From assembly GCA_947176505.1 (NCBI GenBank), contig CAMWQW010000001.1, positions 124,001 to 188,000 of the forward strand: a stretch of DNA of 64,000 bases, read 5' to 3'. Below the pieces are notes generated by a model. The model was given only the letters and a program-made list of their open reading frames with translations, was not told where the DNA came from and did no database searches. Below, in pieces: positions 1 through 8,239 of the stretch; position 1 is the first letter of the stretch, and the number at the start of each line of letters is the position of its first letter. Origin of the DNA: an uncultured Lachnospiraceae bacterium. Lineage in GTDB: Bacteria > Bacillota > Clostridia > Lachnospirales > Lachnospiraceae. The translations under genes and the position numbers were made by a program.

Positions 1-858
1 AGATTTCCCGATTACACCGGCACTTTCAATTAGTTTCTCCCACTCTACATCAGACAGATTACCTGTACGCAGATGCTGGGAATCTACTCTTGACTCCATA
101 GAAAAGAGACGATTGACTAACTGTTCCTTCGACATTTCCAGACTGAAAATAGCCACTGTTTTATTCTGCCTAAAAGCCACATATTCAGCGATATTTAAGA
201 CAAACGCGGTTTTTCCCATGGAAGGTCTTGCAGCCACCAAAATGAGGTCAGAAGGCTGCATACCAGCCGTTCGATAGTCTAGGTCAAGAAATCCCGTGGC
301 AACACCTGTCACATTCCCTTTGTTATGAGAAGCCCTCTCAATGTTATCCATGGCATTCATGACAATCTGTCTGATTGGTACAAATTCTCCTGCATTCTTG
401 CGCTGTACCAAATCAAAAACACGCTTTTCCGTATCCGAAAGAATATCCTCTAGGCTGTCTTTCCCCACATAACAGGTATTGGCAATCTCTTCATTTAAAC
501 GAATCAGCTTTCTAAGGGTGGCTTTCTCTGCCACAATATTCGCATAATATTTAATGTTAGCCGATGTCGGAACTGCTGTGATAAGATCACGGATAAACTC
601 TAAGCTGCTTACCTCCGGCGGCACATCCTTTTCCTTTAGGCGATCCTGCAGCGTGACAAGATCCACTGGTTTACCCTCATCGTTTAATTCCACCATCGCA
701 TCAAAAACAACGCCGTATTGCTTGTTATAGAAATCTTCTCCGAGAACAATTTCTGACGCAACCACAATCGCTTCTCTGTCCATAATCATAGAACCGATGA
801 CTGACTGTTCCGCCTCTATGCTGTGCGGTAATATTCTTTTGAGTAATGCTTCCTCCAA
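1..858 (-). CDS. dnaB: Replicative DNA helicase DnaB (partial, N-terminal 286 residues)
   Basis: This is the hexameric helicase that unwinds DNA at the replication fork. Reading the minus strand gives LPHSIEAEQSVIGSM near the start, the typical DnaB N-terminal domain, and then the RecA-like ATPase domain with Walker A motif ARPSMGKTA at about residue 210-218. The gene runs off the left edge of the window, so about 150 C-terminal residues are missing. The start is a TTG at 856-858. The only codons between it and an in-frame stop are ACA and CGG, and an AGGTGA ribosome binding site lies about 5 bases upstream. It follows rplI by 16 bases, in the usual Firmicutes order gdpP-rplI-dnaB, and is probably co-transcribed with them. 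Confidence 0.95.
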   Translation of the reverse strand, partial: MEEALLKRILPHSIEAEQSVIGSMIMDREAIVVASEIVLGEDFYNKQYGVVFDAMVELNDEGKPVDLVTLQDRLKEKDVPPEVSSLEFIRDLITAVPTSANIKYYANIVAEKATLRKLIRLNEEIANTCYVGKDSLEDILSDTEKRVFDLVQRKNAGEFVPIRQIVMNAMDNIERASHNKGNVTGVATGFLDLDYRTAGMQPSDLILVAARPSMGKTAFVLNIAEYVAFRQNKTVAIFSLEMSKEQLVNRLFSMESRVDSQHLRTGNLSDVEWEKLIESAGVIGKS

Positions 859-874
859 TGTCCGTCACCTGCCC

Positions 875-1324
875 CTATTGGTCCTCAACCACTTTCACTT
901 TCAGTTTTCCGGTAACCTTAGGATGAAGTTTTACACTCACCTCATAAGCGCCAAGCGCTTTAATCGCCTCCGGCAGTTGAATTTTCTTCTTATCCAGTTC
1001 TAATCCGCACTGTGTTTTCGCTGCTGACGCAATCTCTTTAGATGAAACCGAGCCAAAAGCTCTGCCTCCTTCGCCAGATTTCATCTTGAGAGTCACTTCT
1101 TTTGTCTCAAGCTCCTTAGCAAGCTCCTGTGCTGCTTCCAGCTGCTCCTGAGCCACTTTGTCCGCATTTGCTCTCTGTAATTTTAAATCGTTCAAATTCG
1201 CAGAATTGGCTTCTAATCCCAGTTTCTTGGGAAGTACATAGTTTCTGGCATATCCGTCGCTTACGTTTACAATCTCGCCCTTCTTACCCAGCGACTTCAC
1301 ATCTTCCAACAAAATAACTTTCAT
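875..1324 (-). CDS. rplI: 50S ribosomal protein L9
   Basis: L9 binds 23S rRNA near the base of the L1 stalk and helps keep the reading frame. The protein is 149 residues, the family's usual length. It begins [17 protein letters not shown], followed by the conserved [10 protein letters not shown] segment, a long central helix, and a C-terminal globular domain ending [12 protein letters not shown] four codons upstream would also be in frame, but ATG at 1324 gives the canonical N terminus. It sits between gdpP (64-base gap) and dnaB (16-base gap). Confidence 0.97.
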   Translation of the reverse strand: MKVILLEDVKSLGKKGEIVNVSDGYARNYVLPKKLGLEANSANLNDLKLQRANADKVAQEQLEAAQELAKELETKEVTLKMKSGEGGRAFGSVSSKEIASAAKTQCGLELDKKKIQLPEAIKALGAYEVSVKLHPKVTGKLKVKVVEDQ

Positions 1325-1388
1325 CTTTATAACCACGCCTCTCTTTCTCTACATCTATATGCCTGCAAAACAAATCATACAGACGTCT

Positions 1389-3452
1389 TTAGCCGTCCAA
1401 TTCGCCTTCTGCTATCATTGCATCCAGCGTTCTCTTGATTGTTGCAATTCCTTCTTCAAGCGAACCGTCTTCTATCTGAGCACCAGCAATATTCAAATGT
1501 CCGCCTCCGCCCATTCGTTCCATGACTACCTGCACGTTAACCTCATCAATAGAACGTGCACTAATGTAAATGATACCGTTATATGGCGTCAATATAAAGC
1601 TCGCCTTAATTCCTTTAATATTCAATAATTCATTTGCCGCCTGTGCACCTACCACAGTAGGGCTCGCTACATCATCACCGGTACATATGGATATAGCGTA
1701 AGACTGTCTGTATATCTCTGCCTGACTAACGGCATCCGCCTTCGCTTTGTATTCCGCCGCATCGTCCCTGAACAATTTCCTGACGCGGGTCACGTCCGCA
1801 CCGTTTCTTCGCAAAAATGCTGCCGCTTCAAAAGTTCTGACTCCCGTTTTCGTCATAAAATTATTCGTATCAATCATAATTCCCGAATACATGCAGTCCG
1901 CTTCTTCCGGTCTAAGGCGAAGATTATCGCTGATGTATTGCAGGATTTCAGATACCATCTCACATGCAGATGAAGCATATGCCTCTATATAGGAAAGTGT
2001 TGCATTTTCTATCACTTCCGAACCCTGTCTGTGATGATCCAATACCACTACAGATTTGCAACGTTTCAATAGCTCCGGACATTCGGTAATGCTCGGTTTA
2101 TTCACATCCACCACGACAAGCACCGCATTGCTGCCTACCATATCTATCGCCTGCGCATTGCTTATAATCATATCCTCGGCGTACTCATCACTGTTCTTGA
2201 ACATCTCCACCATAGGCTGCATAGAAGCCGTCACATCATTTAAAACAATATGCGCTTTCTTGTCCAATACCTCCGCGACTCTGTAAATGCCTATGGATGC
2301 ACCAAAGCTGTCCACATCTCCCATTCTATGTCCCATAACATAGACTTCATCTTTAACGGAAATAATTTCTTTAAGCGCATGAGCCTTAACTCTTGCCTTA
2401 ACGCGCGTACTCTTCTCAACCTGCTGACTCTTCCCGCCATAATAGCTGACATTCTCCGGCATCTTCACAACTGCCTGATCGCCGCCACGTCCGAGTGCAA
2501 TATCTATCGCATTGCGGGCAAACTCATAATTCTGCGTATAACTCAGTCCATCCAGACCCATGCCGATACTGATGGTAACCGCCATCTCATTACCGATATT
2601 AACAGTCTTAACGTCCTCCAATAAGTCAAAACGGCTCTCCTGCATCTGTATCGCCGCCTCTTTACGCATAATCACGAAGTACTTGTCCTTCTCCAGTTTC
2701 TTACATATACCATCAAGCGATGCAATATATTTATTAACTTTTCGGTCAATCAACGCAATTAACAGTGAACGTCTGACTTCTTCCACGCTCTCCAACGCTT
2801 CATCATAATTATCCAGATATACCAATGCCACCGACAAAGACTGGTCATCAACTTCCTTTAACGCAATTTTGAGCGCCGTCTCATCAAACAGATACAACGC
2901 AATCAAATAGCCGTCATATCCTTTCGCCTCAATAATATCACTGTTTTCAGCCATCTCTTTTAAGGAGATCTTCTTCATCTTGGCAATATAATTACCCGAT
3001 TCATACTCTACATCAAACTCTACTTCATCTTCCTCATTCATCCCCGGAAGCTTGTCCTTCGTAATAGAAGGAAACAGCGTAGTAATAGACTTACGATATC
3101 CTTTGTCCTGATGTACCATTCGCTCAAAGGCAATATTGGTCCATATAATCCTGCCTCCATCGTCTAACAGAGCATGAGGGAGTTCAAGATCACGCAATAA
3201 TCGTCTCTGAATCTGTCCGTACTGAGTCGCAAAGCTGACCAGCTCATTCATAATGATTGGCTTGTTATAGAGCATCATAGAGGAAATAATAGCAATATAA
3301 AATATAATAAATCCGCTAAGTATCAATCCTGCTCTATAATCGCCAATCATATAAATCAGGATGTCTACAACAATCAACAGAAATCCCAAATATAAAGAAG
3401 ACTGTAGATAGGACTTCAATCTTCCTTTTAATTTAACGCTGTTTTTCATCAT
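1389..3452 (-). CDS. gdpP: Cyclic-di-AMP phosphodiesterase GdpP (YybT family)
   Basis: The predicted membrane enzyme hydrolyses c-di-AMP to pApA. The 687-residue protein has two N-terminal membrane segments (about 18-36 and 42-62), a PAS-like domain (about 75-180), a degenerate GGDEF domain (about 190-345), and a DHH/DHHA1 phosphodiesterase. Metal-binding motifs visible are GHRMGDVDS, VVVLDHHRQ and GIMIDTNNF, and the C-terminal GGGGHLNIAGAQ marks DHHA1. Length and domain order match B. subtilis GdpP. It heads a likely gdpP-rplI-dnaB operon. The synthase gene cdaA lies 7.5 kb away in the same window. Confidence 0.95.
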   Translation of the reverse strand: MMKNSVKLKGRLKSYLQSSLYLGFLLIVVDILIYMIGDYRAGLILSGFIIFYIAIISSMMLYNKPIIMNELVSFATQYGQIQRRLLRDLELPHALLDDGGRIIWTNIAFERMVHQDKGYRKSITTLFPSITKDKLPGMNEEDEVEFDVEYESGNYIAKMKKISLKEMAENSDIIEAKGYDGYLIALYLFDETALKIALKEVDDQSLSVALVYLDNYDEALESVEEVRRSLLIALIDRKVNKYIASLDGICKKLEKDKYFVIMRKEAAIQMQESRFDLLEDVKTVNIGNEMAVTISIGMGLDGLSYTQNYEFARNAIDIALGRGGDQAVVKMPENVSYYGGKSQQVEKSTRVKARVKAHALKEIISVKDEVYVMGHRMGDVDSFGASIGIYRVAEVLDKKAHIVLNDVTASMQPMVEMFKNSDEYAEDMIISNAQAIDMVGSNAVLVVVDVNKPSITECPELLKRCKSVVVLDHHRQGSEVIENATLSYIEAYASSACEMVSEILQYISDNLRLRPEEADCMYSGIMIDTNNFMTKTGVRTFEAAAFLRRNGADVTRVRKLFRDDAAEYKAKADAVSQAEIYRQSYAISICTGDDVASPTVVGAQAANELLNIKGIKASFILTPYNGIIYISARSIDEVNVQVVMERMGGGGHLNIAGAQIEDGSLEEGIATIKRTLDAMIAEGELDG

Positions 3453-3525
3453 AATTTCATCTCTTTATCTATTTCGTGGTGCATAAATACCTATAATCCC
3501 ATTTTTATCCTTACATAACATCATA

Positions 3526-3534
3526 AGTATAGCA
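3526..3534 (-). promoter_or_regulatory. Probable extended -10 promoter for gdpP operon
   Basis: The minus strand reads TGCTATACT, an extended -10 element, about 75 bases upstream of the gdpP start. No convincing -35 is seen, which extended -10 promoters tolerate. It lies downstream of a terminator-like hairpin and so would start the gdpP-rplI-dnaB unit. Confidence 0.5.
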
Positions 3535-3620
3535 TTTTTTATAAGTTCGTGCCACTCCAATATATAGAGCTTTTTCGGCGAAAAGTGACAGTATATGGTA
3601 TGTTTTGATTCATTCCATAT

Positions 3621-3663
3621 AAAAAGAAACACTGCCACGGGCATTTGCAACCCATGTACAGTG
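3621..3663 (-). terminator. Probable Rho-independent terminator upstream of gdpP
   Basis: On the minus strand CACTG and ATGGG pair with CCCGT and CAGTG around an 8-base loop, with small internal bulges, and TTTCTTTTT follows. It would end transcription coming from the small ORF at 3711-3881, or read-through from rpsR. Confidence 0.5.
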
Positions 3664-3710
3664 ATTCTTCTTCCCACACTCATCATTTTTATATTTCTAC
3701 ATTAACCAAT

Positions 3711-3881
3711 TTATTTTGCGATAACAGCAACTACACCACTACCCTGCATATTCAAAACTACGTGGTCTGCCCTTACTTCAACTACTTCCAGATCCACCCA
3801 TAAACCTTTATTATACTGGTATGCTTCGATTACAGCGCCATCTGTAACGCCGGGTGTATAGAAGTTAATTGTTACCGCCAT
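3711..3881 (-). CDS. Possible small protein of 56 residues, unknown function
   Basis: I do not recognise this ORF. It begins MAVTINFYTPGVTDGAVIEAY and ends GSGVVAVIAK, with a mixed hydrophobic and acidic composition and no membrane segment. It lies between the rpsR terminator upstream (3925-3952) and another hairpin with a T run downstream (3621-3663), so it could be an independent transcription unit. Against it, no good ribosome binding site precedes the ATG at 3881 or the GTG at 3899. It may be spurious. Confidence 0.35.
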   Translation of the reverse strand: MAVTINFYTPGVTDGAVIEAYQYNKGLWVDLEVVEVRADHVVLNMQGSGVVAVIAK

Positions 3882-3920
3882 ATATATGGTAATAAACACC
3901 GCTTTTATAAGTTTAAATTG

Positions 3921-3952
3921 AAAAAAGCCAATCGCCCGAATAGGCGATTGAC
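3921..3952 (-). terminator. Rho-independent terminator of rpsF-ssb-rpsR
   Basis: The minus strand shows CAATCGCC, a 5-base loop and GGCGATTG (one strand position shifted), followed by GGCTTTTTTC. The hairpin starts 20 bases after the rpsR stop codon. Confidence 0.85.
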
Positions 3953-3971
3953 TCTCACATCACTTCAAATA

Positions 3972-4232
3972 TTAATCCTGAACATAAGGCATAAGCGCTA
4001 CATGTCTTGCACGCTTAATGGCTGCCGTCAACGCACGCTGATGTTTCGCGCAGTTGCCTGTGATTCTTCTGGGAAGAATCTTACCTCTCTCAGATACATA
4101 TCTCTTCAGTTTGTTTGTGTCCTTATAATCAATTACATTATCTTTGCCACAGAATACACATACTTTTTTTCTTCTGCGCATTCCACCCTTTTTTTTAGGG
4201 AAATCCGGCTTATCTGTTTTATTAAATGCCAT
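3972..4232 (-). CDS. rpsR: 30S ribosomal protein S18
   Basis: S18 pairs with S6 on the platform of the small subunit. The protein is 86 residues and contains [16 protein letters not shown] and [12 protein letters not shown]. The CxxC and Cys-x-x-His pairs mark the zinc-binding (C+) form of S18. An insertion-like basic segment [11 protein letters not shown] lies near the N terminus. It is the last gene of the rpsF-ssb-rpsR operon, 29 bases after ssb, and is followed by a terminator. Confidence 0.97.
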   Translation of the reverse strand: MAFNKTDKPDFPKKKGGMRRRKKVCVFCGKDNVIDYKDTNKLKRYVSERGKILPRRITGNCAKHQRALTAAIKRARHVALMPYVQD

Positions 4233-4261
4233 GGTTATTGCCTCCTTCTAAAATCAAACAA

Positions 4262-4702
4262 TTAGTTGAACGGCAGTTCCTCGTCGATTCCGTCAGGAAT
4301 ATTCATAAAACCATCTCCGGCTGCAGCCGGTTCCGGTCTGTTTGCCGGAGCAAATCCACTGTCACCGCTTCCGGCACTGTTCTTGCTCTCTGCAAATTCC
4401 TGTTCTTCTACTACGATATCTGTTGTATACACTCTGACGCCATCCTTATTGGTATAGCTGCCTGTCTGGATACGACCGGTAATCGCAATCTTCGTTCCCT
4501 TATGAAAATATTTCTCCGCAAATTCTCCTGCTCTTCCAAAAGCAACACAGTTGATAAAATCCGCGGTCTGATCATCATTGTTACGATTGAATCTACGGTC
4601 GACAGCCAATGTGTATCTTGCTACTGCCGTAGCGTTCTCACCCTGAGAATACCTCACTTCGGGATCTCTTGTCAAACGCCCCATAAGTATTACTTTGTTC
4701 AT
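4262..4702 (-). CDS. ssb: Single-stranded DNA-binding protein
   Basis: SSB coats single-stranded DNA during replication and repair. The protein is 146 residues, with an OB fold (about residues 1-105) beginning MNKVILMGRLTRDPEVRY. A disordered Ser/Gly/Pro/Ala linker follows, then the acidic tip IDEELPFN, the usual docking site for partner proteins such as RecG, RecQ and PriA. It lies between rpsF (12-base gap) and rpsR, the standard bacterial arrangement. Confidence 0.96.
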   Translation of the reverse strand: MNKVILMGRLTRDPEVRYSQGENATAVARYTLAVDRRFNRNNDDQTADFINCVAFGRAGEFAEKYFHKGTKIAITGRIQTGSYTNKDGVRVYTTDIVVEEQEFAESKNSAGSGDSGFAPANRPEPAAAGDGFMNIPDGIDEELPFN

Positions 4703-4714
4703 AAATACCTCTTT

Positions 4715-5005
4715 CTATTTCTCGTCTTGTCTTACGCACAGGTATCTGATGACGTTGTCCATAATGCGGATACGGCTCTCAATCTCAGCCGGAACATTAC
4801 TCTCTGCGTCAAACTGGATGAAATAGTAATAAGCTTCCTTCATTTTCTGCACTTCGTAAGCTAATCTCTTCTTACCCCAGTCATCAACATTAGTAATCTG
4901 TCCACCGAATCTTTCTACCAGAGCCTTAGCTTTCTCCAAAGTAGCGGCTCTCTCGTCATCTTCGATCTTTGCACTAACAACAACGGCTAATTCGTATTTG
5001 TTCAT
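4715..5005 (-). CDS. rpsF: 30S ribosomal protein S6
   Basis: The 96-residue protein begins MNKYELAVVVSAKIEDDERA and carries the family motif WGKKRLAYEVQKMKEAYY. It pairs with S18 in the 30S platform. A strong AGGAGG site precedes the ATG. It is the first gene of rpsF-ssb-rpsR and has a clear promoter about 95 bases upstream. Confidence 0.97.
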   Translation of the reverse strand: MNKYELAVVVSAKIEDDERAATLEKAKALVERFGGQITNVDDWGKKRLAYEVQKMKEAYYYFIQFDAESNVPAEIESRIRIMDNVIRYLCVRQDEK

Positions 5006-5098
5006 GCTTCTTTTCCTCCTTTTGGTCTCTGGCCCCTTCCTTACAAAGGAGCAAGGATGATTGACTTTACAGTCATAATTAGTATATCACGGTTATTT

Positions 5099-5127
5099 AT
5101 CATACCATAGCCACCCGCAATCTGCAA
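5099..5127 (-). promoter_or_regulatory. Sigma-A promoter of rpsF-ssb-rpsR
   Basis: On the minus strand TTGCAG (5122-5127) and TATGAT (5099-5104) are separated by exactly 17 bases. The predicted 5' leader is about 85 bases. Leaders in this position often carry an S6:S18 autoregulatory structure. I cannot confirm that fold by eye. Confidence 0.75.
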
Positions 5128-5137
5128 GTGTTTTTTG

Positions 5138-5344
5138 TTACGATATCCCATTTTCGTCAAGAGAGGTTTGCCTGCAAACCTTCTTCACATTTTTCTCCAC
5201 CTGCCTGCGGGCTATCATAATCTGATGTCCGCATCCCATACATTTCAGACGGAAGTCCGCCCCGATGCGCAGCACCTCCCATTCGTTGGAACCGCAAGGG
5301 TGCTGTTTCTTCAGTTTTAAAATATCTCCGACCTGAATATCCAT
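5138..5344 (-). CDS. DUF951 family protein
   Basis: This 68-residue protein begins MDIQVGDILKLKKQHPCGSN and continues WEVLRIGADFRLKC-MGCGHQIMIAR, matching the DUF951 family common in Firmicutes. The fold is likely a small beta barrel. The cysteines (CG near the start, CMGC later) could bind a metal, which is inference. Its function is unknown. It follows the sirtuin gene by 14 bases and is probably co-transcribed with it. Confidence 0.9.
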   Translation of the reverse strand: MDIQVGDILKLKKQHPCGSNEWEVLRIGADFRLKCMGCGHQIMIARRQVEKNVKKVCRQTSLDENGIS

Positions 5345-5358
5345 TTCATATAACCTCG

Positions 5359-6075
5359 TTAATCAAGTTGTGAGAATATCTCTCCGATACTTCCCTGCAC
5401 AATCAGATTCGCAATAGAGTCCCGTGGTGTGGGCGTCTTATTGACAAGCACCAGTTTATTGCCATTATAGTAATCCAGAAGTCCTGCCGCCGGGTAAACT
5501 GCCAGCGAAGTGCCGCCTACAATCAGTACGTCCGCTTCGCTGATGTACCGTACTGCATCGGTAAGTGTCTTCTGATTTAATCCTTCTTCATACAATACCA
5601 CATCCGGCTTGATACTACCGCCGCACTCACATACAGGAATACCCGCCGAGTTGACAATGTATTCCACATCATGAAACTTTCCGCACTTTTCACAGTAGTT
5701 GCGCAGTACGGAACCGTGCAGTTCCAATACCACTTTGCTTCCCGCTGCCTGATGCAGCCCGTCGATATTCTGCGTAATCACCGCCCTAAGTTTACCTTCC
5801 TTTTCCCACTGTGCCAGTTTCAAATGCGCCGCATTCGGTTTTGCATCAAGACACAGCATCTTAGCACGATAGAACCGATAAAACTCCTCTGGCTTCTGTC
5901 TGTAAAATGTGTGGCTTAAAATCGTCTCCGGAGGATAATCATACTGTTGATGATACAGACCATCCACACTTCTGAAATCAGGAATGCCACTTTCGGTGGA
6001 TACCCCCGCGCCACCAAAAAACACAATATTACTGCTTTCCTTCACCCATTTGCGAAGCTGCTCCAGTTGTTCCAT
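5359..6075 (-). CDS. cobB: NAD-dependent protein deacylase, Sir2 family (sirtuin)
   Basis: Sirtuins remove acyl groups from lysines using NAD and release nicotinamide and O-acyl-ADP-ribose. The 238-residue protein shows the NAD-binding motif GAGVSTESGIPDFRS (about residues 21-35), TQNIDGLHQAAG (about 98), the catalytic His in ELHGS (about 119), and a zinc site of four cysteines (CEKC and CEC-G). All catalytic residues are present and the length is normal. It lies between leuA (48-base gap) and the DUF951 gene. The exact acyl preference cannot be told from sequence alone. Confidence 0.93.
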   Translation of the reverse strand: MEQLEQLRKWVKESSNIVFFGGAGVSTESGIPDFRSVDGLYHQQYDYPPETILSHTFYRQKPEEFYRFYRAKMLCLDAKPNAAHLKLAQWEKEGKLRAVITQNIDGLHQAAGSKVVLELHGSVLRNYCEKCGKFHDVEYIVNSAGIPVCECGGSIKPDVVLYEEGLNQKTLTDAVRYISEADVLIVGGTSLAVYPAAGLLDYYNGNKLVLVNKTPTPRDSIANLIVQGSIGEIFSQLD

Positions 6076-6123
6076 GCTGCCACCCCTTTCTTTTAATCAT
6101 TCATACCAGTGCGAAATTTCGTA

Positions 6124-7800
6124 CTATCGACCAAGTTCTAATCTGTTGACTGCCGAGAAAATCGCTCTCACAGACGCCCTTGTGATATTGGAACTCACAC
6201 CTACACCGTAAGTAACCCTGCCGCTCTCCACGTCAAGCAGGTGGATATATGCTGCCGCCTGCGAGTTAGAACCGCTCTGTAGCGCGTGCTCTTCATAATC
6301 CAGAATCTTAATATCAATACCAAGCTCTTCCTGAAGTCCTCGTTTTGCGGCGTCAATAGGACCATTACCCACTGCTTCAAATTTCTTCTCAACGCCGGCA
6401 TCTGTGTAGACCACAGTAACTTTCGTGTCAAACTGTGATTTCGTCTCGCCGCTCAAGTCATCCATACGCAGCTTGCGGAAATGAATCGGTTCCTTTTGAT
6501 CCAAATACTGCTCGCGGAAATTATCCATAATCTGTTCAGGTGATACTTCACCCTGCTTCTCAGATACTTTCTGAATCACATTGGCAAACTCTTTATGCAT
6601 ACCCTTAGGAAGCTTGAATCCGAAATAAGTATCCATGATAAACGCCACACCGCCCTTGCCGGACTGGGAGTTAATACGCACAATCGGCTCGTATTCCCTT
6701 CCGATGTCTGCCGGGTCAATCGGTAAATAAGGAACCTGCCAAATCTCGCTGTTTCGCTCCTTCATTGCCTGAACGCCTTTATTGATTGCATCCTGATGTG
6801 AACCCGAAAATGCCGTAAATACCATTTTACCGGCATAGGGGTGTCTCGGGTGAATCGGAATCTTACAGCATCGCTCATAAATTTCAATGCTTTCATTGAC
6901 ATGCTCAATTGCAAGATTCGGATCAATCCCCTGTGAAAACATATTATACGCAATATTCATAATATCAACGTTACCGGTTCTCTCCCCGTTGCCAAACAGC
7001 GTTCCTTCCACACGATCGGCACCTGCAAGAAGTGCAAGCTCCGCGCTTGCCACTCCGGTGCCACGATCATTATGTGGGTGTACACTCAAAATGATACTTT
7101 CGCGATCCTCAAAATGCATATTCATCCACTCAATCTGGTCTGCATACACATTCGGCGTATTCATCTCTACCGTGGAGGGAAGATTGATAATCATAGGATT
7201 TTCTTTTGTCGGACCCCATTCTCTCTGCACCGCTGTGCAAACCTCCAGTGCATAGTCCAGTTCTGTACCTGTGAAACTTTCCGGCGAATACTCCAGAATA
7301 ATCTTACCGGGAAAATTTGCAGCATGCCGCTTAACCATCTTAGTGCCTTCCACAGCGATATTAATAATTTGCTCTTTGTCCATATGGAACACAACATCAC
7401 GCTGTAAAGTTGACGTCGAATTGTAAATATGCACAATCGCCTGCTTGCAGCCCTGAATGGACTCAAATGTTCTTTCTACCAATTCCTCCCGACATTGTGT
7501 CAGTACTTGCACTACCACATCATCCGGAATCAGCTTGCGGTCAATCAGCTGACGAAGGAAATCAAACTCTATCTGGCTGGCTGCCGGAAATCCTATCTCA
7601 ATCTCTTTAAAACCCAGCTTAATCAGATAATTAAAAAATTCAATCTTCTCTGACACTACCATAGGATCTATTAATGCCTGATTGCCATCTCTAAGATCTA
7701 CGCTGCACCATATGGGTGCTTTCTCAATCTCTTTATTAGGCCATTTTCTCTCCGGATAGTCCACTACCGGATTTTTCCTGTAACGCTTGTAGTTTAACAT
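6124..7800 (-). CDS. leuA: 2-isopropylmalate synthase, long (type 2) form
   Basis: The enzyme condenses 2-oxoisovalerate with acetyl-CoA, the first step of leucine synthesis. The 558-residue protein begins MLNYKRYRKNPVVDYPERKW. The catalytic HMGL-like barrel includes VDLRDGNQALIDP (about 36-48) and the metal-binding HPHNDRGTG (about 240). The C-terminal regulatory LeuA domain spans about 430-558. The N-terminal extension and length fit the LeuA2 group. The ATG at 7800 is chosen because GGAGGG lies 6 bases upstream; an in-frame TTG further upstream lies inside that site. The gene starts only 36 bases after the ptsH terminator, which leaves little room for its own promoter. Confidence 0.95.
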   Translation of the reverse strand: MLNYKRYRKNPVVDYPERKWPNKEIEKAPIWCSVDLRDGNQALIDPMVVSEKIEFFNYLIKLGFKEIEIGFPAASQIEFDFLRQLIDRKLIPDDVVVQVLTQCREELVERTFESIQGCKQAIVHIYNSTSTLQRDVVFHMDKEQIINIAVEGTKMVKRHAANFPGKIILEYSPESFTGTELDYALEVCTAVQREWGPTKENPMIINLPSTVEMNTPNVYADQIEWMNMHFEDRESIILSVHPHNDRGTGVASAELALLAGADRVEGTLFGNGERTGNVDIMNIAYNMFSQGIDPNLAIEHVNESIEIYERCCKIPIHPRHPYAGKMVFTAFSGSHQDAINKGVQAMKERNSEIWQVPYLPIDPADIGREYEPIVRINSQSGKGGVAFIMDTYFGFKLPKGMHKEFANVIQKVSEKQGEVSPEQIMDNFREQYLDQKEPIHFRKLRMDDLSGETKSQFDTKVTVVYTDAGVEKKFEAVGNGPIDAAKRGLQEELGIDIKILDYEEHALQSGSNSQAAAYIHLLDVESGRVTYGVGVSSNITRASVRAIFSAVNRLELGR

Positions 7801-7836
7801 TTTGGTTCCCTCCAATTCTGACTCTGCTTATTCTCG

Positions 7837-7865
7837 AAAAAAAAGCCCGTTGTACACAACGGGCT
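7837..7865 (-). terminator. Rho-independent terminator after ptsH, just upstream of leuA
   Basis: On the minus strand AGCCCGTTGT pairs with ACAACGGGCT around a short loop and is followed by eight T residues. The ptsH stop codon is 13 bases upstream and the leuA start is 36 bases downstream. Confidence 0.9.
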
Positions 7866-7877
7866 AAACAGACGGCA

Positions 7878-8141
7878 TTATTCACCGAGTCCACTTTCAA
7901 TTGCACTGACTAAAGTCTTCAATGCTTCTTCCTCGTCCTCGCCATCACACATAAACTCAATCTCATCACCACATTTGACACATGCACCAAGCACGCTCAA
8001 AACACTTTTGGCATTCGCTGTATTATCCCGAAATGTAAAAGTTATTAAAGATTTGAACTGCATTGCCTCCTTACATAGGATGCCTGCCGGTCTTAGATGT
8101 AGCCCTGTTGGGTTTTTGATGACTACCTTTTGGCTTACCAT
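7878..8141 (-). CDS. ptsH: Phosphocarrier protein HPr
   Basis: HPr carries phosphate from enzyme I to the sugar-specific EIIA proteins of the phosphotransferase system. The 87-residue protein has the active-site His15 in NPTGLHLRPA and the regulatory Ser46 in NAKSVLSVLG, the residue HPr kinase phosphorylates for catabolite repression through CcpA. The ATG at 8141 is chosen for its GGAGG site 8 bases upstream. A longer reading frame upstream lacks family similarity. It is monocistronic or weakly linked to leuA, with its own promoter and terminator. The ptsI gene is not adjacent. Confidence 0.93.
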   Translation of the reverse strand: MVSQKVVIKNPTGLHLRPAGILCKEAMQFKSLITFTFRDNTANAKSVLSVLGACVKCGDEIEFMCDGEDEEEALKTLVSAIESGLGE

Positions 8142-8207
8142 ACCCTTATCCTCCAATATTTCGATTCCGGTTAATGTTTGAACCCCCTCAACCACAACCT
8201 ACTCTTA

Positions 8208-8236
8208 ACTATAACATTTTTTTGTATATATCACAA
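8208..8236 (-). promoter_or_regulatory. Promoter of ptsH
   Basis: The minus strand carries TTGTGA (8231-8236), a 17-base spacer and TATAGT (8208-8213). TG at the -14 position (TGTTATAGT) adds an extended -10. It lies immediately after the glmM stop codon. Confidence 0.65.
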
Positions 8237-8239
8237 GAG

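Noticed and set aside
3465-3686. 73-codon minus-strand ORF upstream of gdpP
   Set aside because: It spans the terminator-like hairpin and the gdpP promoter, has no ribosome binding site, and shows no recognisable protein pattern.
7801-7877. T-box or leucine riboswitch before leuA
   Set aside because: The gap is too short and contains only the ptsH terminator; no T-box sequence is present.
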